Assembly (NCBI GenBank): GCA_016790435.1
Contig: JAEUPE010000038.1
Coordinates: forward strand, 1 to 64,000
Source: Rubrivivax sp.
Lineage (GTDB): Bacteria > Pseudomonadota > Gammaproteobacteria > Burkholderiales > Burkholderiaceae_C
Direction of reading: 5' to 3'
DNA: 64,000 nt
Below are positions 1 through 8,910 of this stretch, in pieces (position 1 is the stretch's first letter; each line of letters begins with the position of its first letter). The notes below the pieces were generated by a model. The model ran no database searches and had not been told where the DNA came from. It saw only the letters and a program-made list of their open reading frames with translations. A program made the position numbers and the translations under genes.

Positions 1-57
1 GCCCGCTTCCGCTTCACGCGCGAGGAGGGGCTGGAGACCTCCCTCACGAGCCGATGA
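1..57 (+). CDS. 3' end of an upstream gene (partial)
   Basis: The frame open from base 1 ends in TGA at 55-57 and gives an 18-residue tail, ARFRFTREEGLETSLTSR. The stop overlaps the aroE start as ATGA, which indicates translational coupling and a shared operon. The tail is too short to identify. In several Burkholderiales an RNB-family ribonuclease or a TonB-like gene precedes aroE, but that is recalled gene order and nothing visible here confirms it. Confidence 0.6.
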   Translation, partial: ARFRFTREEGLETSLTSR

Positions 58-965
58 ACGCCATGGCAGAAATGAATCCCCACGGCAGCGCCGGCGATGC
101 CTGGCGCTATGCGGTGCTCGGCAACCCGATCGCGCACAGCCGCTCACCCTTCATCCACGAGGCCTTCGCGCGGCAGTGCGGGCTGCCCATCCGCTACGAG
201 CGCGTGCTGAGCCCGCTCGACGGCTTCGAGGCCACGCTGCGCGCCTTCGCCGCCGAGGGCGGACGCGGCGTCAATGTCACGGTGCCATTCAAGTTCCAGG
301 CGCTCGGCCTGGCCGCGCGGCGCAGCGCGCGCGCGCTGCTGGCCGGTGCGGCCAACATCCTCAAGCTCGACGAGGCCGACGGCTGGCTCGCCGACAACAC
401 CGACGGGGTGGGCTTGGTGCGCGACATCGAGCAGGGCGCCGGCTTCGCGCTGGCCGGCCGGCGGGTGCTGCTGCTCGGCGCCGGCGGCGCGGCGGCCGGC
501 GCGCTGGGGCCACTCATCGCCGCCGGCGCGGCCCGGGTGGTGCTCGCCAACCGCACGAGGCCGAATGCCGAGAGCATCGCCGCGGCGCACGCGGCCTGGG
601 CCGACCGATACCGGGTGACGCTCGCCGTCAGCGGCTTCGACGATGCGGGCGAGGGCTTCGACATCGTCGTCAACGCCACCAGCAGCAGTCTTGCCGGGGC
701 GGCGGTGCCTGTGTCGGCGCGCGTGCTGGCACCCGGCGCGTTGGCGCTGGACATGATGTACGGTGCCGCCGCCGAGCCCTTCCTGCGTTGGGCTCGAGCA
801 GCAGGCGCCACCGCGCGCGACGGCCTGGGCATGCTGGTGGAGCAGGCCGCCGAGGCCTTCCTCGTCTTCCGCGGCGTCATGCCGCAGGCCGCCCCCGTGT
901 TGGCCGCGCTGCGCGAGCAGCTCGCTGCCGAGGCGGCCGCTTCGGCTCCGGCCGCGCGGGCATGA
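54..965 (+). CDS. aroE: Shikimate dehydrogenase (NADP+)
   Basis: Catalyses the NADPH-dependent reduction of 3-dehydroshikimate to shikimate in the cytosolic aromatic amino acid pathway. The 303-residue product has the family landmarks: YAVLGNPIAHSRSP near residue 20 (substrate serines), NVTVPFK near residue 75 with the catalytic lysine, ADNTDG near 112 with the catalytic aspartate, a GAGGAA dinucleotide-binding loop near 143, and NATSSS further on. The ATG at 54 overlaps the preceding stop; ATGs at 63 and 72 are possible alternatives, and the usual N-terminus begins closer to those. The stop overlaps the mtgA start (ATGA at 962-965), so the two are coupled. Confidence 0.96.
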   Translation: MNAMAEMNPHGSAGDAWRYAVLGNPIAHSRSPFIHEAFARQCGLPIRYERVLSPLDGFEATLRAFAAEGGRGVNVTVPFKFQALGLAARRSARALLAGAANILKLDEADGWLADNTDGVGLVRDIEQGAGFALAGRRVLLLGAGGAAAGALGPLIAAGAARVVLANRTRPNAESIAAAHAAWADRYRVTLAVSGFDDAGEGFDIVVNATSSSLAGAAVPVSARVLAPGALALDMMYGAAAEPFLRWARAAGATARDGLGMLVEQAAEAFLVFRGVMPQAAPVLAALREQLAAEAAASAPAARA

Positions 966-1726
966 AGAACTCCTGGCGCCAGGTCCTGCGCTTCGGCGCG
1001 CTGCTGGCCTTGAGCCTGCTGGCGCTGCAGGCCGCCTTCGTGCTGCGCATCGCCCTGATGGCCGTGCTGGATCCACAGTCGACCACCTTCCAGCGCAGCG
1101 AGATGTGGCGCCTGGTCGCCCAGCGTCGGCCCTTGATGTGGGCGCAGCAGTGGGTGGACCTGCCACAGGTGTCACCCAACCTCCAGCGCGCCGTGATCGC
1201 CAGCGAGGACGCAGCGTTCGTCGAACATGTGGGCGTCGACTGGGAGGCCATCGAACGCGCCTGGGAACGCAACCAGCGCGAGGAGGCGCGCGCCGCCGCG
1301 CGTGCCAAGCCGCCGCCGCGCGCCGGGGCACCGGTGCGGACGCGCCACCCGCCCAAGCTCGTGGGCGGCAGCACGATCACGCAGCAATTGGCGAAGAACC
1401 TGCTGCTCAGCGGCGAGCGCGCGGCCGTGCGCAAGGCGCAGGAACTGGTGCTGACGTTGGCGCTGGAGGGCCTGCTGTCGAAGCAGCGAATCCTGGAGAT
1501 CTACCTCAACAACGTCGAGTGGGGCGAAGGCCTCTTCGGCGCCCAGGCGGCGGCGAGGTACTACTTCCGCGTCGATGCGTCACGACTGGGGCCCGAAGCC
1601 TCGGCCCGCCTCGCCGTGATGCTGCCGGCACCCAAGCTCTTCGAGCGGGCGCCCGGCTCGGCCTACGTGGCCGAGCGCGCTGCCGTGATCGCCGCCCGCA
1701 TGGGGGCGGTGGACCTGCCTCGGTGA
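962..1726 (+). CDS. mtgA: Monofunctional biosynthetic peptidoglycan transglycosylase
   Basis: A GT51 glycosyltransferase that polymerises lipid II into glycan strands at the outer face of the inner membrane. The 254-residue protein has an N-terminal membrane anchor (about residues 10-33), then the GT51 signature IASEDAAFVEHVGVDW containing the catalytic glutamate, then GGSTITQQLAKNL and QRILEIYLNNVEWG. There is no transpeptidase domain, and the length is typical of MtgA. An Arg/Ala/Pro-rich insert (about residues 105-130) sits between the first two motifs. The ATG at 962 overlaps the aroE stop; aroE-mtgA adjacency is common in Burkholderiales. Confidence 0.95.
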   Translation: MKNSWRQVLRFGALLALSLLALQAAFVLRIALMAVLDPQSTTFQRSEMWRLVAQRRPLMWAQQWVDLPQVSPNLQRAVIASEDAAFVEHVGVDWEAIERAWERNQREEARAAARAKPPPRAGAPVRTRHPPKLVGGSTITQQLAKNLLLSGERAAVRKAQELVLTLALEGLLSKQRILEIYLNNVEWGEGLFGAQAAARYYFRVDASRLGPEASARLAVMLPAPKLFERAPGSAYVAERAAVIAARMGAVDLPR

Positions 1727-1764
1727 AGAAGGCCATGGGGCCGAGGGGCTGAAGGGAGCCGGCC

Positions 1765-2370
1765 ATGAACCCGTTCGGCGAAGAGATTGCGGCTGCAGCC
1801 GCCCGGCTGGTGGTGGAAGAAGGCCTGGAATACGCGGCGGCCAAGCGCCGCGCCGCGCGGGACCTGGCCCGGCACGGGGGTGGACGGGGCGGTCGCCAGG
1901 CCGAGCTGCCGTCCAACGAGGCGGTGGAAGAGGCGGTACGCGAACACATTGCTCTCTTCTGCGCCGATACGCAGCCGCTTGAACTGGCCGCCTTGCGGCG
2001 AGTGGCGCTCGCCTGGATGCGCCGGCTGGCCGAGTTCCGCCCACACCTGGCCGGTGCCGTCTGGCGAGGCACCGCCACCCGGCTGTCCTCGGTGCACCTG
2101 GACCTCTATTGCGACGACGGCAAGACGGCCGAGATCGTCCTCATCAATGCCGGCATCGACTTCGACCTCGCGCCGGCCAGCGGGCCTGACGATTCGGTGC
2201 TCACGGTCAGCTCGCCCTGCAGCGAACTCGGCGAGCCAGTCACGTTGCACTTGCATCTGCAGGACCACGACGCCCTTCGAGGTGCGCTGAAGCCCGACGC
2301 CCAGGGGCGCACGTGGCGGGGTGATCAAGTGGCCCTGGAACGCCTGCTCGCCGACAAGGAGTGGCCATGA
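1765..2370 (+). CDS. Conserved hypothetical protein
   Basis: A 201-residue soluble protein with no signal peptide or membrane segment. The N-terminal half is helical and rich in Ala, Arg and Glu (EEGLEYAAAKRRAARDLA). The centre contains GTATRLSSVHLDLYCDDGKT, which vaguely recalls a nucleotidyltransferase-like strand-rich fold, but no catalytic set could be defined. Its stop overlaps the start of the thioredoxin-like gene, so the two are probably co-expressed; it lies 38 bases after mtgA. No function is assigned. Confidence 0.75.
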   Translation: MNPFGEEIAAAAARLVVEEGLEYAAAKRRAARDLARHGGGRGGRQAELPSNEAVEEAVREHIALFCADTQPLELAALRRVALAWMRRLAEFRPHLAGAVWRGTATRLSSVHLDLYCDDGKTAEIVLINAGIDFDLAPASGPDDSVLTVSSPCSELGEPVTLHLHLQDHDALRGALKPDAQGRTWRGDQVALERLLADKEWP

Positions 2371-2897
2371 TGACCGGCGGAGGCCGGCGCCTCCTGCTTT
2401 CGGCCGGCGCGGCGGCCGCAGCCGCCGGCTTGGCCGCGGCGATCTGGCAAGGGCGGCGCGCCGGGCCCCAATCGGCACAGGCTGACGCCGAACCCATCTG
2501 GTCGTTGCGCTTCGCCCGGCCCGGAGGGGGTGAGTTCGCCATGGCCACATTGCGCGGCAAGCCGCTCCTGCTCAACTTCTGGGCCACGTGGTGCCCGCCG
2601 TGCATTCGGGAGATGCCGGAAATCGATCGCTTCGCGCGCCAATTCGCTTCCAACGGTTGGCAAGTCCTTGGGCTCGCCGCCGATCAGGAGAAACCCGTGC
2701 GGGAGTTCCTGAGCCGGCAGCCGGTCGGCTATCCGATAGCATTGGCGGGGTTCGAAGGCATCGCCCTGAGCCGCCAGCTCGGCAACGAGGCAGGGGCCCT
2801 GCCCTTCACCGTCGCCTTCGACGCCAGCGGCCGGGTGACGCACCGGCACTTGGGCGAGACGCGCCTCGAAGTGCTCGCGACTTGGGCCAAGACCTAG
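2367..2897 (+). CDS. TlpA/ResA-like membrane-anchored thiol-disulfide oxidoreductase
   Basis: A predicted periplasmic thioredoxin-fold protein of 176 residues. The first ~25 residues are an Ala/Gly-rich uncleaved anchor or signal following GGGRRLLLSA. The fold begins near residue 45 (RGKPLLLNFWATWCPPC) and carries the redox motif WCPPC. A cis-Pro equivalent (GALPFTVAFDASG) follows. AlkylHP/TlpA proteins of this type keep c-type cytochromes or other periplasmic cysteines reduced; the exact client is unknown. AAGGAG at 2356-2361 favours ATG 2367 or 2370 over the earlier GTG 2361. The start overlaps the preceding stop. Confidence 0.88.
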   Translation: MMTGGGRRLLLSAGAAAAAAGLAAAIWQGRRAGPQSAQADAEPIWSLRFARPGGGEFAMATLRGKPLLLNFWATWCPPCIREMPEIDRFARQFASNGWQVLGLAADQEKPVREFLSRQPVGYPIALAGFEGIALSRQLGNEAGALPFTVAFDASGRVTHRHLGETRLEVLATWAKT

Positions 2898-3086
2898 AAC
2901 CAGAGCCAACGAGCCGGCAAACGCGACGATCTGCCCCCAAAGGGCCGCTTACTGCCGCAAAAAGGCGTAGAGTCTCGGGCTCTCCCGGGCGCAGGCCGCG
3001 CCCGGCAAGACATGCCACAGAGGCTCGCCGCCCGCCCCACGGGCCGCGCGGAGCCCAAGAATCAAACTGCCCCGAGGAGCCCGCCG

Positions 3087-3530
3087 ATGGACCTGCGCAA
3101 GCTGAAGACGCTGATCGACCTGGTTTCGGAGTCCAACATCTCCGAACTCGAGATCACGGAGGCCGAAGGCAAGGTTCGCATCGTCAAGGCCGCCGCCGCG
3201 GTGGCCGCTCCCCCGGCCATCGCCCCGTCCCCTGTCGGCACGATCGCCGCCAGCCCGGCGCCCGTCGCGGAGCCGGCCGCACCGCCCGAGCCGGCCGGCC
3301 AGGTCATCAAGTCACCCATGGTGGGCACCTTCTACCGCGCTGCCAGCCCCGGCGCCAAGTCCTTCGTCGAGGTCGGTGACGAGATCAAGTCCGGGCAGCC
3401 GGTCTGCATCATCGAAGCGATGAAGATCATGAACGAGATCGAAGCCGATTGCTCGGGCAAGATCGTCCGCATCCTGTGCGAGAACGGGCAGGCGGTGGAG
3501 TTCGGCCAGCCGCTGTTCATCGTCGAGTAG
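3087..3530 (+). CDS. accB: Acetyl-CoA carboxylase biotin carboxyl carrier protein
   Basis: Carries the biotin that is carboxylated by AccC and donates CO2 to acetyl-CoA via AccAD, the first step of fatty acid synthesis. The 147-residue product starts [13 protein letters not shown], as typical AccB does, has an Ala/Pro-rich flexible linker (about residues 34-72) and ends in a biotinyl domain with [10 protein letters not shown], whose lysine is biotinylated. A longer in-frame extension from 3012 is rejected because MDLRKLK matches the family N-terminus. It lies 13 bases upstream of accC. The gene aroQ, often found just before accB in related bacteria, is absent. Confidence 0.97.
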   Translation: MDLRKLKTLIDLVSESNISELEITEAEGKVRIVKAAAAVAAPPAIAPSPVGTIAASPAPVAEPAAPPEPAGQVIKSPMVGTFYRAASPGAKSFVEVGDEIKSGQPVCIIEAMKIMNEIEADCSGKIVRILCENGQAVEFGQPLFIVE

Positions 3531-3543
3531 GCGGGCGGCTTCC

Positions 3544-4893
<1,350 letters not shown>

Positions 4894-4956
4894 CGCGGCG
4901 GCAGCCGCCTGTCAGCGGTGCCGGTGAATCGTCATCCAAGGCGAGGCGCCGCGATC

Positions 4957-7764
4957 TCAGCTCGCGGCGGGCCTGCCGCTCCCGGCGCGCACGGCCTTGA
5001 TGCTCTTCTCGACGCGTTCCGCCACCTCGCGCTCGCGCTGCAGCGTGCGCAGCGTGTTCTGCGCCTCCTGCCCCGAGGTGTCGAGGCGCGAAAGCGTGTT
5101 CTGCGCCTCCTGAACGGTGAAGTCCAGGCGCGCCAGCTTCTCGCCCACGTCGTCGATCACGACACGCTGCTCGCTCAGGCTCTCGAGCGTGCCCTGCATG
5201 TCGCTGAACATGGCCGTGACGGCCAACGCGCTGGCACGGGCCTCCTCCACGTTCTTGCGCCACGACTCGATGAGCTCGATCTTCTCGTCGGTGTCGCCGA
5301 TGCGGCCCAGCAGGTCCTCGACCTTGACGCGGATGTCCGACACGTCCTTGCGGTGCTCGGCCACGAACAGCAGGTCGGCCTTGCTGTGGCTGCTGATCTG
5401 ACGGATGCCGTCGACCTCGGCCTTGACGGCATTCACGAGCGCCTCGCGGTCGGCGAGCGACTTCATCTTCAGCTCCAGGCCGTTGGCATGGCGGTCGAGG
5501 TCGGCGAGCCTGGACTCGAAGCTGGCCAGCGCCTTCTCGGTGTGCACGAGCAGCGAGCGGCGATGATCGAGCTGCCGCGACATGGCCTCGGCCCGCTGCA
5601 TCTGCGCCTCGGTCAGCGTCACCTGCGACAGCACGTCGCGCTGCCGCGACTGCACCTGCGTCAGCTGCGTCATCACCTCGTCGCTGCGTGTGGTGACCTG
5701 GGCCAGGTCCTGACTCAGCGCCTGCACCTGCCGCAGACGGTCCGAGGTCTCGGCCGCCTGGCGCAGGCCATGCTCGATGAGGCCGGCGAGGCGGCCCTGC
5801 TGCTCGAGCGCAGTCGCCTCGGCCTTCTTCATGGCTTCGAGCGCGCGCTGTGAACTGCGCAGGTCCTCGCCGAGCCGGGACACCTCCTCGGCGAGCGGTG
5901 ACAGTCGCGCCTGCTGCGCCGACAAGCCCTCGAGCTGCTGTTGCGCGAAGCCCATGCGGGTACCCAGGCTCTCACACTGGTGCGCGAGGGCCTCGATCTC
6001 GGTGCGCCGCGCCACCTGCTCGGACATGCGCCGCTCGACTTCCGCGGTCAGGGCGAAGAGTTCGTTGACGCGCACCTCCACCTTCTCGACGAGCTGCATG
6101 CGGCCGTGGATCCGCGTCACCTCGGCGTCGAGGCCCGCCATCGCATCTCCGAGCCGCTTGGTGCTCGCGTTGCCCTCTTCGAGCAGCGACATCCTGCCCA
6201 GCACGGACTCCAACCGGGCCTCGATTTCCGGCGTGCGGCCGATCATCTCCGAGGCACGCGCCGCGAACGCTTCGAACGCGCTGCGGTCCTCCGCCAGCTT
6301 GTCGCGCTGGCGGGCCACCTCGCCGTAGGCCTTCTGTAGTTCGTCGAGGTCGGTGCGCATGGCCTCGAGGTCACCCTGCGCCTTCATCAGGCTGTCGTGT
6401 TGCGTCGCAGTGCGCCGGCCCAGCGCTTCGACGAGACCGAGCTGTTCCGTCAGGTCGTCGAGCGCACTCTGCTTGCGCGCCAGATCCTCGGTCTCCGTGC
6501 GCAGGTCGAGGAAGACCTTGTCGAGGCTTTCGGCCTTCTGTTGCATGGCGGCCAGCATCTCGTCCTTGGACAGCACCGTCTGCATGCGCGTCTCGGTGTC
6601 GGCCAACGCCGCCGACAGCGACTTCAGTCGCTCGTCGAAGACACCGAACTCCTCCTTGCCGACCGCCAGCCGTTCGGAGGCAGCACGCAGCCCTTCCAGC
6701 AATGCCCGGCCCTGTGCCTCCAGACGTGCGGAGTCGCGCACGAACTCTTCGCGCGCGGTGGACGCGGCGGCGAGGTCCTGCGTCGCGCCACGGGCCATGC
6801 CCTCGATGCGGGCAACAGCCTCCTCGGCGCGCTGCATCTGCTCGCGACCCTCTGCGAGCTTGGCGACCTGCGCGTCCATGGCCCACACCATCTGGCTCAG
6901 TCGCGCCGTTTCAGCCACGGCGTGGTCGACGGCATGCCGCTGCGTCTCGAGCGACTTGGTCTTCAGCGCCACGTGCTCAGCCAGCGCGTGCAGCGAAGTG
7001 ATGCGCTTCTCGGTGTCCCTGCTCAGCTCCTGCAGCTGGGCCAGCGACTCGAACCGCGACTCGACTTCCTTCGCCGCACCCACGGCCTTCTCGGAGTCGG
7101 TGCGTGCATCGCGCGCGACCTCACGCACCTTGCGCACCTCTTCGCGCAGATCGGCCTCGGCCTTGCGCAGATCGGACAGCTCGGCCTGCAAGGCCTGCGC
7201 CCCCTGCATCGACTGCTGCAGCGCCTCGCCCGACTTGCGCAGCTGCCCCTGTGCCTTCTCCAGGTCGTCGTGCTCCTGGCGCAAGCCCGCCAACCCGGCG
7301 CGGGTGTCGCGCGCCTGGGCCCCGAGTTCGTCGAGGGCCTTGCGGTGTGCGTGGATGTGGCCCTCCGGCTCGAGCAGCGCCTTCGCCGTCTGCTCCGCCT
7401 CTGCCAGCTGGGCCATCAGGTCGGCGACACGATCGTCGAGTTTCTCGACGCGACCGATGCGGTCTTCGTAGCCGCTGGCCTTGCCCGCCAGGCCCTCGAC
7501 CTTGCGCACGATGCCCTCGGCCTTGGCGCCCACCTCGTCGAGCGCCTTGTTCGTGCGCACGAGCTTGGCCAGTGCCCCCGAGGCCTTGGCGACCTGCGCG
7601 TCGAATGCCTCGCGCTCGGCCCGTATGGCCTCCCGCTCCTCGCGCGCGGCTTCCCGCTCCTCACGCACCGCCTCGCGTTCCTCGCGCACTTCGGCGAGCA
7701 AGTCGCGCAACTCGGACTCCACCGCACGGCGTTCGCCGTTGGTGCGAAAGATCGAATCCAGCAT
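4957..7764 (-). CDS. Large, almost entirely coiled-coil protein of unknown function
   Basis: About 935 residues with no recognisable globular, enzymatic, nucleotide-binding, signal or membrane segment. From roughly residue 15 to the end the sequence is continuous charged heptad-like helix. Residues 25-55 contain an almost perfect seven-residue repeat (EEREAVR, EEREAAR, EEREAIR, AEREAFD). Further on there are regularly spaced Leu/Ala with Glu, Arg, Gln and Asp. The chosen start, MLDSIFRTNGERRAVE, lies at 7764; an extension to 7803 adds only low-complexity residues. Proline is very rare, as expected of a long rod. It is convergent with accC and divergent from prmA (192-base gap). Possible roles are a filament, scaffold or polarity protein, but none is shown. 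Confidence 0.85.
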   Translation of the reverse strand: MLDSIFRTNGERRAVESELRDLLAEVREEREAVREEREAAREEREAIRAEREAFDAQVAKASGALAKLVRTNKALDEVGAKAEGIVRKVEGLAGKASGYEDRIGRVEKLDDRVADLMAQLAEAEQTAKALLEPEGHIHAHRKALDELGAQARDTRAGLAGLRQEHDDLEKAQGQLRKSGEALQQSMQGAQALQAELSDLRKAEADLREEVRKVREVARDARTDSEKAVGAAKEVESRFESLAQLQELSRDTEKRITSLHALAEHVALKTKSLETQRHAVDHAVAETARLSQMVWAMDAQVAKLAEGREQMQRAEEAVARIEGMARGATQDLAAASTAREEFVRDSARLEAQGRALLEGLRAASERLAVGKEEFGVFDERLKSLSAALADTETRMQTVLSKDEMLAAMQQKAESLDKVFLDLRTETEDLARKQSALDDLTEQLGLVEALGRRTATQHDSLMKAQGDLEAMRTDLDELQKAYGEVARQRDKLAEDRSAFEAFAARASEMIGRTPEIEARLESVLGRMSLLEEGNASTKRLGDAMAGLDAEVTRIHGRMQLVEKVEVRVNELFALTAEVERRMSEQVARRTEIEALAHQCESLGTRMGFAQQQLEGLSAQQARLSPLAEEVSRLGEDLRSSQRALEAMKKAEATALEQQGRLAGLIEHGLRQAAETSDRLRQVQALSQDLAQVTTRSDEVMTQLTQVQSRQRDVLSQVTLTEAQMQRAEAMSRQLDHRRSLLVHTEKALASFESRLADLDRHANGLELKMKSLADREALVNAVKAEVDGIRQISSHSKADLLFVAEHRKDVSDIRVKVEDLLGRIGDTDEKIELIESWRKNVEEARASALAVTAMFSDMQGTLESLSEQRVVIDDVGEKLARLDFTVQEAQNTLSRLDTSGQEAQNTLRTLQREREVAERVEKSIKAVRAGSGRPAAS

Positions 7765-7956
7765 GATGGCCTGTCTCCCGTTACCGCTGCGGCCGGGCCC
7801 CAAGCGCCAGCCTCACCGCCTCCCTCGGCGGGGTGCAACGATTTGTACAGGGATCACCTGGGCGCACCATCCACTCATTCGTGCGGGTATGGGATTGCAG
7901 AGTGCAGAACGCACGGCCGGTCGGAGGACACCACGCGCACCGGTAGCATCGGCGTC

Positions 7957-8910
7957 ATGTTTGAGTTAGTCGTTCGAGCCCCGGAAACCCTCGTGGAGAT
8001 CCTCTCCGACGCGCTGGTCGACGAACTCGAGGCCCTGTCGGTGACGGTCGAGGATGCCGATGCAGGCACCGAGGGCGAGCACGCGCTCTTCGGCGAGCCC
8101 GGCCTGCCGGCACCGGCCCCCGGATGGCAGCGTTCGACGATCCGCGCCCTGTTCGAGACCGAACATGCCGCCGAAGCCGCCGCTGCGGTGCTGCTCGCGC
8201 AACCCTGGCTGCAACCCCGCGCCGCCGAGCCCGGCCAGCCCCCCGCAGCCTTCGTGCAGGCCCTGCAGCCGGTCCCCGAGCAGGACTGGGTCCGGCTGAC
8301 GCAGTCGCAGTTCGCGCCGGTGCCGATCACGCCGGACTTCTGGATCGTGCCCAGCTGGCACCAGTCGCCCGCGGAGGCACGGCTTGTCATCGGCCTCGAC
8401 CCCGGCCTCGCCTTCGGCACCGGCACCCACCCCACCACGCGCATGTGCCTGCGCTGGCTCGCGCGCGAGGCGCCGTCTCGGGCGGCCTGCTGGACACGGG
8501 TGCTCGACTACGGCTGCGGCTCCGGCATCCTCGCCATCGCCGCGGCCATGCTAGGCGCTAGCGGCGTCGATGCGGTCGACATCGACCCCGCGGCCGTGCG
8601 CGCCACCACCGAGAACGCCGAGCGCAACGGTGCCGCCGTCCGGGCTGCCCTGCCCGAGGGCGCGCATGGCGCGTACCCGCTGGTCCTGGCCAACATTCTC
8701 GCCACGCCGTTGAAACTGCTGGCGCCGCTCCTGACAGGCCATCTGGCCCAGGGCGGGTGGCTCGTGATGGCCGGCATGCTCGAGCGCCAGGCCGACGAAC
8801 TGCGCGTGACGTACGCTCCCCACCTGCCCATCACCGTCCTCGACAGCGACGAGGGATGGGTGCTGATGGGTGGCCAGGCCTCGGCTGCCCCGGGGGATGC
8901 GCCACGATGA
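7957..8910 (+). CDS. prmA: Ribosomal protein L11 methyltransferase
   Basis: SAM-dependent trimethylation of ribosomal protein L11. The 317-residue product has the N-terminal ferredoxin-like substrate domain (MFELVVRAPETLVEILSDAL), then the linker and the methyltransferase core: GLAFGTGTHPTTRMCL near residue 148, the SAM motif VLDYGCGSGILAIAA near 182, VDAVDIDPAAVRAT, and LVLANILATPL near 247. The order is that of PrmA. The start at 7957 matches the family N-terminus; no strong Shine-Dalgarno is visible. Its stop overlaps the next start (ATGA at 8907-8910). Confidence 0.96.
   Translation: MFELVVRAPETLVEILSDALVDELEALSVTVEDADAGTEGEHALFGEPGLPAPAPGWQRSTIRALFETEHAAEAAAAVLLAQPWLQPRAAEPGQPPAAFVQALQPVPEQDWVRLTQSQFAPVPITPDFWIVPSWHQSPAEARLVIGLDPGLAFGTGTHPTTRMCLRWLAREAPSRAACWTRVLDYGCGSGILAIAAAMLGASGVDAVDIDPAAVRATTENAERNGAAVRAALPEGAHGAYPLVLANILATPLKLLAPLLTGHLAQGGWLVMAGMLERQADELRVTYAPHLPITVLDSDEGWVLMGGQASAAPGDAPR

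Noticed and set aside
4918..8910. Plus-strand frames opposite the coiled-coil gene
   Set aside because: Their Leu/Ala/Arg-rich sequence mirrors the antisense of heptad codons; only the final part, prmA from 7957, is real.
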